Below, in pieces: positions 32,797 through 40,382 of a DNA stretch of 64,000 bases; position 1 is the stretch's first letter, and each line of letters begins with the position of its first letter. The notes under the pieces were generated by a model. That model was not told the origin of the DNA. It worked only from the letters and a program-made list of their open reading frames with translations, and did no database searches. The stretch spans positions 1 through 64,000 of the forward strand of contig NZ_MSKS01000050.1 of NCBI RefSeq assembly GCF_001937445.1. Reading direction: 5' to 3'. The translations under genes were made by a program, and so were the position numbers. Origin of the DNA: Actinomyces oris (lineage in GTDB: Bacteria; Actinomycetota; Actinomycetes; Actinomycetales; Actinomycetaceae).

Positions 32797-33897
32797 GTGA
32801 GACACCCCGATCCCCGCCCTCGCACTCCTTCATCCATGTCTGGGCCCGCGGCGGCTGAGCCCCCGGCACGCGAACGCGCCCTCGGAGCGCTGACCGGGCT
32901 GGCCCTTGGCGACGCGCTGGGGATGCCCACCCAGTCGATGAGCCCAACACAGATCCGCCGGTACTACGGCGAGATCACTGGGCTGCGCGACGCCGTCGCC
33001 GAGCAGCCCATCGCCCCCTCAGTGCCTGCCGGCAGCATCACGGACGACACTGAGCAGGCTCTCATCCTGGCCGGTCTCCTCATCGACGGTGGCGGCCGCA
33101 TCGACCCCCACCAGCTCGCCGAAGCCCTCCTGCGCTGGGAGGACGATATGCGCGCCCGCGGGTCCCTGGACCTGCTGGGACCTTCCACCAAGCTCGCCCT
33201 GGAGCAGGTGCGCGCCGGGGCGGACCCGCACTGCACCGGCAGACAGGGCACCACCAACGGCGCCGCGATGCGGGTGGCTCCAGTCGGCATCGCTTTCTCC
33301 GTGAGCGCCGACGGCGACGCGCTGGCCCGGGCCGTTCAGGCCTCCTGCCTGGTCACCCACGACACCCGGCAGGGCTTCGAGGCCGCAGGTCTCCTCGCCG
33401 CAGCGGTCAGCGCTGCCATCGACGGCGTCGACGCGGCGGGTGCGTTGGGGGCGGCGCTGGACTTCGTGGCCGCCCACCCCGAGGCGGGCCACTGGACGGA
33501 GAAGGCCTCCGTTGCCGCCCGCACCCGCCTGGCCCTGGAGACGAGTCGCGACCTGCACGGGGAGGCCCTGGCCGAGCATCTGCGCACCTACGTCGGAACC
33601 TCGGTGGAGTCGGCCGAGTCGGTCCCCTGCGCGCTGGTGATCATGCGGGAGTTCGCGCAGCGGCCCCTGGACGGGCTGTGCTTCGCCGCCGAGCTCGGGG
33701 GAGATACTGACACCATTGCCGCGATGGCCGGTGCGGTCCTGGGTGCGAGCGCGCCCCGTCTTCTTCCAGTCGAGCTGGTCGATCGGGTGCTGGAGCGCTC
33801 CGGCCTGAGGCTCGAGCCGGTCTGTGAGGCGCTGCTGGCGCTGCGCGGCGGCAGCGGGCACTGTCAGCAAGACGCTCCGGAGCAGAGGCGACCATGA
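32797..33897 (+). CDS. ADP-ribosylglycohydrolase (DraG/ARH family)
   Basis: 366 residues from GTG 32797, chosen for AAGGA 5 nt upstream; the frame is open back to GTG 32701 and an internal ATG at 32836 lacks a site. Dinuclear-metal motifs are present: GLALGDALGMPTQ near the N-terminus, SITDDTEQALILAG (metal-binding TDDT), the TTNGAAMRVAPVG block and the C-terminal GGDTDTIAAMAGAVLGA. It removes ADP-ribose from a protein or small-molecule substrate. The next gene, a PfkB-type sugar kinase, overlaps by ATGA. The same pairing occurs in E. coli yegU-yegV, suggesting a nucleoside or ADP-ribose salvage pathway rather than control of nitrogenase. Confidence 0.88.
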   Translation: MRHPDPRPRTPSSMSGPAAAEPPARERALGALTGLALGDALGMPTQSMSPTQIRRYYGEITGLRDAVAEQPIAPSVPAGSITDDTEQALILAGLLIDGGGRIDPHQLAEALLRWEDDMRARGSLDLLGPSTKLALEQVRAGADPHCTGRQGTTNGAAMRVAPVGIAFSVSADGDALARAVQASCLVTHDTRQGFEAAGLLAAAVSAAIDGVDAAGALGAALDFVAAHPEAGHWTEKASVAARTRLALETSRDLHGEALAEHLRTYVGTSVESAESVPCALVIMREFAQRPLDGLCFAAELGGDTDTIAAMAGAVLGASAPRLLPVELVDRVLERSGLRLEPVCEALLALRGGSGHCQQDAPEQRRP

Positions 33898-34826
33898 CGG
33901 GACGGGTCATTCACACCGGCCAGGTCGTCATTGACCTGACCTTGCGCATCGAGGCGATTCCCGAGCCCGGCGGTGACGTGTTCGCCGACGAGTCCTCCAT
34001 GGCCGTCGGCGGTGGATTCAACGTGCTGGCCGCCGCCCGCCGGATGGGGGTCGAGACCCTGTACGCCGGGCCGCTGGGCGAGGGGCCCTTCGCTGAGGCG
34101 GCCCGGCGGGCCCTGGAGGAGATCGGGGTGGACCATGTCGGCCCGGTCGCACCCGGCGACCAGGGCTACTGCGTGGCCATGACCGATGCGAGGGCCGAGC
34201 GCACCTTCATCTCCACCTGCGGGGCCGAGACTCGTGGCCCGGTGGATGCCTTCGACCATCTGGAGGTGAGCGGCGACGACGTCGTCTACCTCTCCGGCTA
34301 CTCCCTGGCCGATCCTGCCTCCAGGGTGGCGCTGGAGCGGTTGGCCGGGAGACTGACCAAGGCCCGGGCGGGGTGCACGGCACTGTTCGACGTCTCCCCC
34401 ATGGTTGGTTCGGTCCCCATGAGCTCGCTGGAGCACCTTGGTGCGCTGGGGCCTGTCTGGTCGCTCAATGAGCGTGAGGCCGGGCTTCTCGCCGACCGCC
34501 TGGAGCTGCGGGTGGAGGCCGGTGACCACGCCGGAGTCTGCGAGGCGCTATCGGGTCGGCTCGGCACGGTACTGGTGCGGGCCGGGGAGCAGGGCTCCTG
34601 GTTCTCCGACGGCGGCGAGGCGTGCCATACCCCAAGCATCCCGGTGACGCCGGTGGACACCAACGGGGCCGGTGACGCGCACTCCGGTGTCCTGGCGGCG
34701 GCCCTGGCCCGGGGCGTCGACCTGACGACGGCGCTGCGCTGGGCGAATGTGGCCGGCGCCTTGACCACGACGCGCTTCGGCCCGGCCACCTGCCCGAGTG
34801 AGGCGGAGATCAGAGCTCTGGCGTAA
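33894..34826 (+). CDS. PfkB/ribokinase-family sugar or nucleoside kinase
   Basis: 310 residues; ATG 33894 overlaps the upstream stop (ATGA). N-terminal signature GGGFNVLAAARRMG (usually GG.A.N.A..L..LG), and C-terminal catalytic DTNGAGDAHSGVLAAAL with the anion hole GAGD and base D. It phosphorylates a ribose-like sugar or a nucleoside. Coupling to the ADP-ribosylglycohydrolase suggests it acts on the released (ADP-)ribosyl product or a ribosylated metabolite (inference). Its 3' end overlaps the convergent menE by 17 nt. Confidence 0.88.
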   Translation: MTGRVIHTGQVVIDLTLRIEAIPEPGGDVFADESSMAVGGGFNVLAAARRMGVETLYAGPLGEGPFAEAARRALEEIGVDHVGPVAPGDQGYCVAMTDARAERTFISTCGAETRGPVDAFDHLEVSGDDVVYLSGYSLADPASRVALERLAGRLTKARAGCTALFDVSPMVGSVPMSSLEHLGALGPVWSLNEREAGLLADRLELRVEAGDHAGVCEALSGRLGTVLVRAGEQGSWFSDGGEACHTPSIPVTPVDTNGAGDAHSGVLAAALARGVDLTTALRWANVAGALTTTRFGPATCPSEAEIRALA

Positions 34827-36198
34827 GGAGCTCCGAGGTCACATCTGTCGCGGTCGCGGCCAGGAGCCGGGCGACCTCGCGCCGGTCGACCTTCCCGCTG
34901 GGGCGCAGCGGCAGGGCCTCCAGGACGACGACCCGTTTGGGGGCGTGGGCGCCATCCAGCCGGGCGCGGACCGCCTCACGCAGGGCGGTGCCGTCCCAAC
35001 GCTTCAAGCGGCCCGGCTGCCCAACCGGTTCGAGCACGACGGCGGCGACGACGCGGCTTCCCCACTGCTCGTCGGGCAGGCCGACGACGCAGGCCTCGGC
35101 AACGCCGTCGATACCGGTGAGGGCCTCCTCCACGTGGCGGGGCTCAACCTTGACGCCCCCGGTGATGATGACGTCGTCCAGGCGGCCCAGGACCTCCAGA
35201 CGCCCGTCGGGGTGCAGCCGGCCGCGGTCGGAGGTGGCCAGGACGCGCCTGGCGCCGCTGCGGTGAAAGCCCCCGCCGTCACCGGATCTGCCGCCGGGGC
35301 TGTCTGCGGGACTGTCTGCGGGACTGTGGCTGGGGGGCTGGAGGTAGTCCTCGGCCAGGACCGGACCGGAGATGAGGATGCGGCCGGAGCCCTCGGCGTC
35401 GGGGGCCTGGATGGTGACCTCGACCCCCTCCAGGGGGCGGCCGTTGTAGACGCAGCCCCCGCCGGTCTCGCTCATGCCGTAGGTGGTGACCACGGTGATG
35501 CCCACCCCGCGGGCCCGGTCCAGCAGCGCGGGGTCTGCGGCGGCGCCGCCCAGGAGGACGGCGTCGGCTTCTGCCAGGGCCCGGCGGGCCTGCGGATCCT
35601 GTAGGACGCGCACCAGCTGGGTGGGGACCAGGGAGACGTAGAGCCGGGAGGCGGCCGCCCCGGTGGACGGGCGCGCCGAGCTGAGGGCCTCCGCGAGCGC
35701 CGTCGGGCTGAAGCCTGCGCTCGTGTCGACCACGACGGGCTCGGTTCCGGCCTCCAGGGAGCGGGTGAGGATCTGCAGGCCGGCGACGTGGTGGGTGGGC
35801 AGGGTCAGGAGCCAGGTTCCCGGGCCGCCGAGGCGCGCATGGGTGGCACGGGCGGAGGCCATGAGGGCGGCAGCGCTCATGGCGATGAGCCGTCCGGTGC
35901 CGGTGGTGGAGCCGGAGGTGCGCAGGATGAGGTCGGTGCGTGCGGGGACGCGGGTGATGCGGCGGGCCAGGTCGGCGCGGACCCGGCCCTCGTCCTCCCC
36001 AGGGCCGATGGGGACGAGCAGCGGAGGAGGCGCGTCGGTCCGGTCTGCTTCTCCCACGGCTGCGGGGGCGGGCCGGCCGTCGGGACTGGTGAGCAGGCCG
36101 CGCAGGGCCAGGCGCTCGGCGAGGGCTGCGCGCAGGGCGGCGACGTCGTCGGGGGCGGTTCCACCGGTCATGAGGCGGAGGGAGGGCGGGTCGGGCAC
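34810..36198 (-). CDS. menE: o-succinylbenzoate-CoA ligase
   Basis: 462 residues from GTG 36198. Acyl-adenylate enzyme: P-loop LILRTSGSTTGTGRLIAMS, the adenine-binding VTTYGMSETGGGCVYNG, YL..., ATSDRGRLHPDGRLEVLGR with the hinge aspartate, DDVIITGGVKV, and the C-terminal catalytic lysine in RPSGKVDRREV. It activates o-succinylbenzoate (the MenC product) for MenB. The start is uncertain: the frame is open to 36798, but homology begins only near MTGGTAPDDVAALR; CACGAT precedes GTG 36198 by 6 nt, a degenerate form of the leaderless motif. A second ATG at about 36171 is possible. Confidence 0.9.
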   Translation of the reverse strand: MPDPPSLRLMTGGTAPDDVAALRAALAERLALRGLLTSPDGRPAPAAVGEADRTDAPPPLLVPIGPGEDEGRVRADLARRITRVPARTDLILRTSGSTTGTGRLIAMSAAALMASARATHARLGGPGTWLLTLPTHHVAGLQILTRSLEAGTEPVVVDTSAGFSPTALAEALSSARPSTGAAASRLYVSLVPTQLVRVLQDPQARRALAEADAVLLGGAAADPALLDRARGVGITVVTTYGMSETGGGCVYNGRPLEGVEVTIQAPDAEGSGRILISGPVLAEDYLQPPSHSPADSPADSPGGRSGDGGGFHRSGARRVLATSDRGRLHPDGRLEVLGRLDDVIITGGVKVEPRHVEEALTGIDGVAEACVVGLPDEQWGSRVVAAVVLEPVGQPGRLKRWDGTALREAVRARLDGAHAPKRVVVLEALPLRPSGKVDRREVARLLAATATDVTSELLTPEL

Positions 36199-36297
36199 CC
36201 CATGATCGTGCCACGGCCCGGGCCCAATGGGGATGGGCAGACGGCTGGGTGGCAGGTCCCGGGCAGGTGCGGGGCCTGCGGGACCGTGCGGCTCGGT

Positions 36298-36303
36298 TAG
36301 GGT
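36298..36303 (+). promoter_or_regulatory. -10 element TAGGGT, leaderless start at 36310
   Basis: TAGGGT-TGGCGC-ATG. Same spacing as the other leaderless candidates; no Shine-Dalgarno. Confidence 0.45.
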
Positions 36304-36309
36304 TGGCGC

Positions 36310-36801
36310 ATGCGTATCGTCCTCATCGTCCTGGTGTTCGCTCTGACGCTGTACGCCCTGTTGGACTGCGCACGCACGCCGGATGAGAGCATGCCGGCGC
36401 GGATGCCGAAGTACCTGTGGATCACCCTGGTCGTCCTGTTCCCGACCATCGGCCCGATCGCCTGGATCATCGTCTCGCGGGTCAAGGCCGCTGAGGAGCG
36501 CGGTGGCTACGTCGAGCCCACCGTGTGGTCCTCCCGGGAGGGCACGACCTTCCGTCGCCCGCAGCGCGCCCGCCCCATGGCGCCCGACGACGACCCGGAG
36601 TTCCTCAGGGATCTGGAGCAGGACATCCGCCGTCGCAAGCACCACCCTCAAGAGCCCACCGGCGGTCACGACGCCAGCGACAACGATGAGGGCGCGGACG
36701 CGGGCGGGGCCGGCGGGGCCGACCGGACCAACCGGGCCAACAAGGACACTGACGCCGGCGAGACGGGCGGGACCGACCGCTCCGGAACCGACTCGCACTG
36801 A
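36310..36801 (+). CDS. PLD-nuclease N-terminal-type small membrane protein
   Basis: 163 residues. Two transmembrane helices (MRIVLIVLVFALTLYALLD and KYLWITLVVLFPTIGPIAWI) form the PLDc_N/cardiolipin-synthase-N-terminal-like domain, which often occurs alone in actinobacteria. A soluble, low-complexity tail follows, rich in Asp, Gly, Arg and Thr (ending TDRSGTDSH) with repeated 'GADRTNRANK'-like segments. No HKD catalytic motif is present, so it is not a phospholipase. Divergent from menE, leaderless by pattern. Confidence 0.7.
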   Translation: MRIVLIVLVFALTLYALLDCARTPDESMPARMPKYLWITLVVLFPTIGPIAWIIVSRVKAAEERGGYVEPTVWSSREGTTFRRPQRARPMAPDDDPEFLRDLEQDIRRRKHHPQEPTGGHDASDNDEGADAGGAGGADRTNRANKDTDAGETGGTDRSGTDSH

Positions 36802-36867
36802 TCAGCACCAACCAGCACTGACCCACGCTGACCGGAAGCGCGCCGGCCCGGCCTCGGCGCCCCGGAC

Positions 36868-37638
36868 TCAGGGCAGGGCGGGGCGGGCCTGGGGCCAGGT
36901 GGTGGTGTCGACGTCGTAGCCGTGGGCGGCGGCGTGGATGAGCCAGTCGCCGGGGATCCAGGTGCGCCCGACGAGCTGGGGGTGCTCGGGCATGTAGCGC
37001 ACCGCCCACAGGATGAGGACGAGCTCGGCCCACTGGGCCCGGATCTTGAGGCGCACCGAGCCGGAGGCGTTGGCGGCGGCGATGACGATCTCGCCGGTGG
37101 CGGTGAGCTGGACCTCCTGGATGTCGGCGTAGGAGATGGGCATGACGCCCTCCCCCGTGCCCAGGTAGATGCCGTGGGTGGACACGCTCAGGCGGGCGCC
37201 GGCCAGGTGGCGCCACTTCTCGACGGCGTCGGCCTCGGCGGCGCGGCGGCGCCGGTGGTTGAGGTAGGCCTGGCCGCCGAAGAAGGCGGCCGTCAGGGCC
37301 AGGCCGACGGGGCCGCCTGCCAGGAAGAAGCCCCGGGAGGGGTTGTAGGTGGCGTCCCCGCGCCGCCACAGGAGCAGCTCGGCGTCGCAGGTGGCCAACA
37401 TGACCTCCCCGGATCCCAGGGCGGGGCGCACGGGGTCGATGGTCGGTGAGACCGGGTTGGGGCGGCGGCCCTGGCGGGTGGCGGTCAGGACGGCGGCCGT
37501 GTGCCACCACACGAAGTCCTGCCCGGTCCAGGGGCGGCGCGGGGTGGGGCGCGCACGGCCGGGACGGATGACCTCACCGGGCGGGCCGGTGCGCACGACC
37601 TCGCCGCCGACCGGGCGCGAGGGCGGCTGCTGGGTCAC
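36868..37638 (-). CDS. hypothetical protein with one hydrophobic segment
   Basis: 256 residues from GTG 37638, which overlaps the stop of the histidine phosphatase gene (GTGA). A Pro/Gly/Arg-rich N-terminus is followed by DFVWWHTAAVL, a hydrophobic stretch FFLAGGPVGLALTAAFFGGQ (~135-155), and a β-rich region (ARLSVSTHGIYLGTGEG, IQEVQLTATGEIVIAAA) that recalls bacterial PH-like folds. A longer open frame upstream runs antisense-like through the phosphatase gene and is not real. Function unknown; coupling suggests co-expression with the phosphatase. Confidence 0.65.
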   Translation of the reverse strand: MTQQPPSRPVGGEVVRTGPPGEVIRPGRARPTPRRPWTGQDFVWWHTAAVLTATRQGRRPNPVSPTIDPVRPALGSGEVMLATCDAELLLWRRGDATYNPSRGFFLAGGPVGLALTAAFFGGQAYLNHRRRRAAEADAVEKWRHLAGARLSVSTHGIYLGTGEGVMPISYADIQEVQLTATGEIVIAAANASGSVRLKIRAQWAELVLILWAVRYMPEHPQLVGRTWIPGDWLIHAAAHGYDVDTTTWPQARPALP

Positions 37639-38375
37639 CGGGCCGCCTCGGCGTGCCCGTCGGGGCTGACGGGGCTGGCAGGGACGACAGGGCTGCCGGG
37701 GCTGGCACTGCCCGCGGTCTGGGCGGAGGAGGTGCCGGGCACCATGTCGCGGGCCTGGCGCAGCAAGTCGCCGGCCGGCTCCCAGTAGGCCAGCCCCACC
37801 AGGGTGCGGTCCTCGAAGGTCAGGGAGGTCAGGGAGGCCAGGGCGCACTGGCGGCGGCGCGGGTCGTGGGCCAGGGGGCGGCCCTCCAGGAAGAGGCGCA
37901 GCGACCAGACGGGCAGCTGGTGGGAGACGAGGAGCGCCTCGTGGCCCTCGGCGAGGTCGAGCGCGGAGACGACGGCGCCGCGCATGCGCTCGACGATCTC
38001 CCGGTAGGGCTCGCCCCAGGAGGGGCGCAGCGGGTTGATGTAGCTGGACCAGTAGGTGGGGTGGGCCAGGATCCAGCGGTTGCGGTTGACGGCCACGCCC
38101 TCGAAGGAGTTGCCGGCCTCGATGAGTCGGGGATCCGTCGTCGGCACCAGGCCGAAGGCGGCGGCGGTGGGGGCGCCGGTCTCCCGGGCCCGTTCCAGGG
38201 GTGAGGTGATGACCCGGGTGATGTCGTGCCCGGATGCGGACAGGACGTCGGCGACCTGCTGGGCCATCTGGTGGCCCAGGGCCGACAGGTGGTACCCGGG
38301 CAGGCGGCCGTAGAGGATGCCGCCTGGGTTGTGCACCTCGCCGTGCCGCATGAGGTGGATCGTCGTGCGCGCCAT
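37635..38375 (-). CDS. histidine phosphatase family protein (phosphoglycerate-mutase-like)
   Basis: 246 residues from ATG 38375. N-terminal catalytic motif LMRHGEVHNP with the phospho-accepting His (RHG), SPLERARETG, EAGNSFEG and the second His in LLVSHQLPVWSLR. The C-terminal ~25 residues are Pro/Ser/Ala-rich and probably disordered. Substrate not determinable from sequence. GAGAAT lies 6 nt before the ATG, a weak match to the leaderless -10 pattern. Divergent from dapD with about 60 nt between starts. Confidence 0.85.
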   Translation of the reverse strand: MARTTIHLMRHGEVHNPGGILYGRLPGYHLSALGHQMAQQVADVLSASGHDITRVITSPLERARETGAPTAAAFGLVPTTDPRLIEAGNSFEGVAVNRNRWILAHPTYWSSYINPLRPSWGEPYREIVERMRGAVVSALDLAEGHEALLVSHQLPVWSLRLFLEGRPLAHDPRRRQCALASLTSLTFEDRTLVGLAYWEPAGDLLRQARDMVPGTSSAQTAGSASPGSPVVPASPVSPDGHAEAAR

Positions 38376-38423
38376 GCGGTGATTCTCGCACGCCCACCGG
38401 CAACGGTCAGCCACCGGGGACCG

Positions 38424-38429
38424 TAGGGT
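38424..38429 (+). promoter_or_regulatory. dapD: -10 element TAGGGT for leaderless dapD
   Basis: TAGGGT-GTTCCC-ATG 38436, identical hexamer and spacing to the gene at 36310. Confidence 0.45.
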
Positions 38430-38435
38430 GTTCCC

Positions 38436-39419
38436 ATGACGACTCGCAGCGCATGGGGTCTCGGTCTGGCGACCGTGACTGACGACGGCAACACCCTCGA
38501 CGTGTGGTACCCCCGCCCGGTTCTCGGTGACGAGCCCGAGGACGGGCACGCCGACCTCCTGGCCTCCCTGAGCGCCATGGAGCGCCGTGATGAGGCCCGT
38601 GGCGTCCACACCACCGTGGTGCGCACCTGGGCCGACCTCGACGACGCCCCCCAGACCGTGGCCGGCGCCTACCTGCGCCTGCACACGCTGTCCCACCGCC
38701 TGGTCCGGCCCAACACCGTCAACCTGGACGGGATCTTCTCCCGCCTGCCCAACGTGGTGTGGACCTCCGCCGGCCCCTGCCGCGCCGAGGACTTCGAGAC
38801 CACCCGCATGCGGCTGCGCGCCGCCGTGGGACGCCCCGTCCAGGTGCACTCGGTGGACAAGTTCCCCCGCATGACCGACTACGTGCTGCCCTCGGGGGTG
38901 CGCATCGGCAACGGCGCGAACGTGCGCCTGGGCGCCTACCTGTCCGAGGGCACCACGGTCATGCACGCCGGCTTCGTCAACTACAACGCCGGGACGCTGG
39001 GGCGCTCCATGGTCGAGGGCCGCATCTCCCAGGGGGTCGTCATCGGTGACGGCTCCGACGTCGGCGGCGGCGCCTCCACGATGGGCATGCTCTCGGGCGG
39101 CCGGCGCCAGCGCGTGGCCCTGGGCGAGCGCTGCCTGCTGGGGGCGAACTCGGGGCTCGGGATCCCGCTGGGTGACGACTGCGTCGTCGAGGCCGGCCTG
39201 TACCTGACGGCCGGCACGAAGGTCTCCCTCATGCCGCAGGGCGGCGTGGTGCCCGGCAACCACGGCCTGTTCAAGGAGCCGCGCGTGGTCCCGGCCCGCG
39301 AGCTGGCCGGCGCCTCCAACGTCCTGTTCCGCCGCAACTCCCAGTCCGGCGCCGTCGAGGCCCTGGCCCGCGGCGGCAAGAGCATCGAGCTGGGCCCGCC
39401 CCAGCACGCCGGCCAGTAG
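38436..39419 (+). CDS. dapD: 2,3,4,5-tetrahydropyridine-2,6-dicarboxylate N-succinyltransferase
   Basis: 327 residues, the actinobacterial DapD size. It succinylates tetrahydrodipicolinate in lysine and meso-diaminopimelate synthesis. The left-handed β-helix is recognisable from [21 protein letters not shown] through [14 protein letters not shown], including [11 protein letters not shown], the actinobacterial active-site loop, and [19 protein letters not shown]. The C-terminus ends with the variable GPPQHAGQ. The next pathway step, the aminotransferase dapC, is encoded at 49806-51014. Confidence 0.95.
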   Translation: MTTRSAWGLGLATVTDDGNTLDVWYPRPVLGDEPEDGHADLLASLSAMERRDEARGVHTTVVRTWADLDDAPQTVAGAYLRLHTLSHRLVRPNTVNLDGIFSRLPNVVWTSAGPCRAEDFETTRMRLRAAVGRPVQVHSVDKFPRMTDYVLPSGVRIGNGANVRLGAYLSEGTTVMHAGFVNYNAGTLGRSMVEGRISQGVVIGDGSDVGGGASTMGMLSGGRRQRVALGERCLLGANSGLGIPLGDDCVVEAGLYLTAGTKVSLMPQGGVVPGNHGLFKEPRVVPARELAGASNVLFRRNSQSGAVEALARGGKSIELGPPQHAGQ

Positions 39420-39545
39420 GGCTCTCCTCCTCCGACTCCCCCGCCGCCGCGTTTCTCGTTCCGGCCGTCTTCCGCCTCAGCCGCGGGAGGCGGCCGGTCG
39501 CGTTGGACGACCCGCCGAAACACAGGGTTCACACTCTATGCCAGT

Positions 39546-39571
39546 ATCACTGTGTTCGTTATCATAGTGAT
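39546..39571. promoter_or_regulatory. promoter with inverted repeat upstream of sdhC
   Basis: TATCAT (39560-39565) is a good -10 sitting inside an inverted repeat ATCACT-N14-AGTGAT (39546-39551/39566-39571). No convincing -35 is present, which fits an activator- or repressor-controlled promoter. The start codon of sdhC is 31 nt downstream. Confidence 0.4.
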
Positions 39572-39602
39572 GGGTTGTTCTGCGCAAAGGAGGGTGGGTC
39601 AG

Positions 39603-40382
39603 ATGGCTGCGACGTCCACGATCGCCCGCGCCCCTGAGGCTGCTCAGCCCGTTGGTGACGCGCTTCCTCCCCGGCGCAGGCGCCGCACCCCCGTGTGGGC
39701 CTCGCAGCGCGTCCTCAAGGTGACGATGGCGGTCACCGGCACAATCATGGCCCTGTTCGTCGTGGTCCACATGGTCGGCAACCTCAAGGTTCTCGCGGGC
39801 CCGCAGGCCTTCAACGGCTACGCCGCCTGGCTGCGGCGGGTCGCCTACCCGCTCCTGCCGCACGAGGGGCTCCTGTGGGCGATGCGCCTGGCCCTGGGGA
39901 CCTGCGTCGCGGCGCACGTGGCGGCGGGGATCACGCTGTGGCGACGGGCGAGGAGCGCTCGCGGGGCCTTCCGGCGCCGGGCCCTGCCCGCCCGCACCAT
40001 CGGTGCCCGCTCCATGCTGGTGACCGGCGCCCTCATCGGGGTCTTCGTCCTCATCCACCTTCTCGACCTGACCGTCGGCCGCCTCATCGCCCCTGAGGGC
40101 TTTCAGGCGCCGACGACGTCGAACGGCGAGCTGCAGGTCAGCGCCTACCACAACCTCGTGGCGAGCCTGTCGCGTCCCGGCATGGCGGTCTTCTACAGCC
40201 TGGTCATGCTGGCGCTCTCCCTCCACCTGGCGCAGGGCCTGTGGAACGTGGTCATCGACCTGGGCGGCACCGGCCCCAGGCTGCGCAAGGCCTGCCGCGC
40301 CCTCGCCCTGGCCGTGGCCCTGTCCATCGCCGTCGTCAACGGCCTGCTGCCCGTCCTCATCTGCACGGGGGTGATCGGATGA
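39603..40382 (+). CDS. sdhC: succinate dehydrogenase/fumarate reductase, cytochrome b subunit
   Basis: 259 residues; AAGGAGGG lies 7 nt upstream of ATG 39603. Five hydrophobic segments with histidines suited to bind two haems b: LFVVVHMVGNLKVL, CVAAHVAAGI, VFVLIHLLDLTVGR and SLHLAQGLWNV. The single-subunit five-helix anchor matches the Bacillus/Corynebacterium-type menaquinone-dependent enzyme (type B). It transfers electrons between quinone pool and the iron-sulfur subunit. Followed by the flavoprotein gene with an ATGA overlap. Confidence 0.9.
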   Translation: MAATSTIARAPEAAQPVGDALPPRRRRRTPVWASQRVLKVTMAVTGTIMALFVVVHMVGNLKVLAGPQAFNGYAAWLRRVAYPLLPHEGLLWAMRLALGTCVAAHVAAGITLWRRARSARGAFRRRALPARTIGARSMLVTGALIGVFVLIHLLDLTVGRLIAPEGFQAPTTSNGELQVSAYHNLVASLSRPGMAVFYSLVMLALSLHLAQGLWNVVIDLGGTGPRLRKACRALALAVALSIAVVNGLLPVLICTGVIG

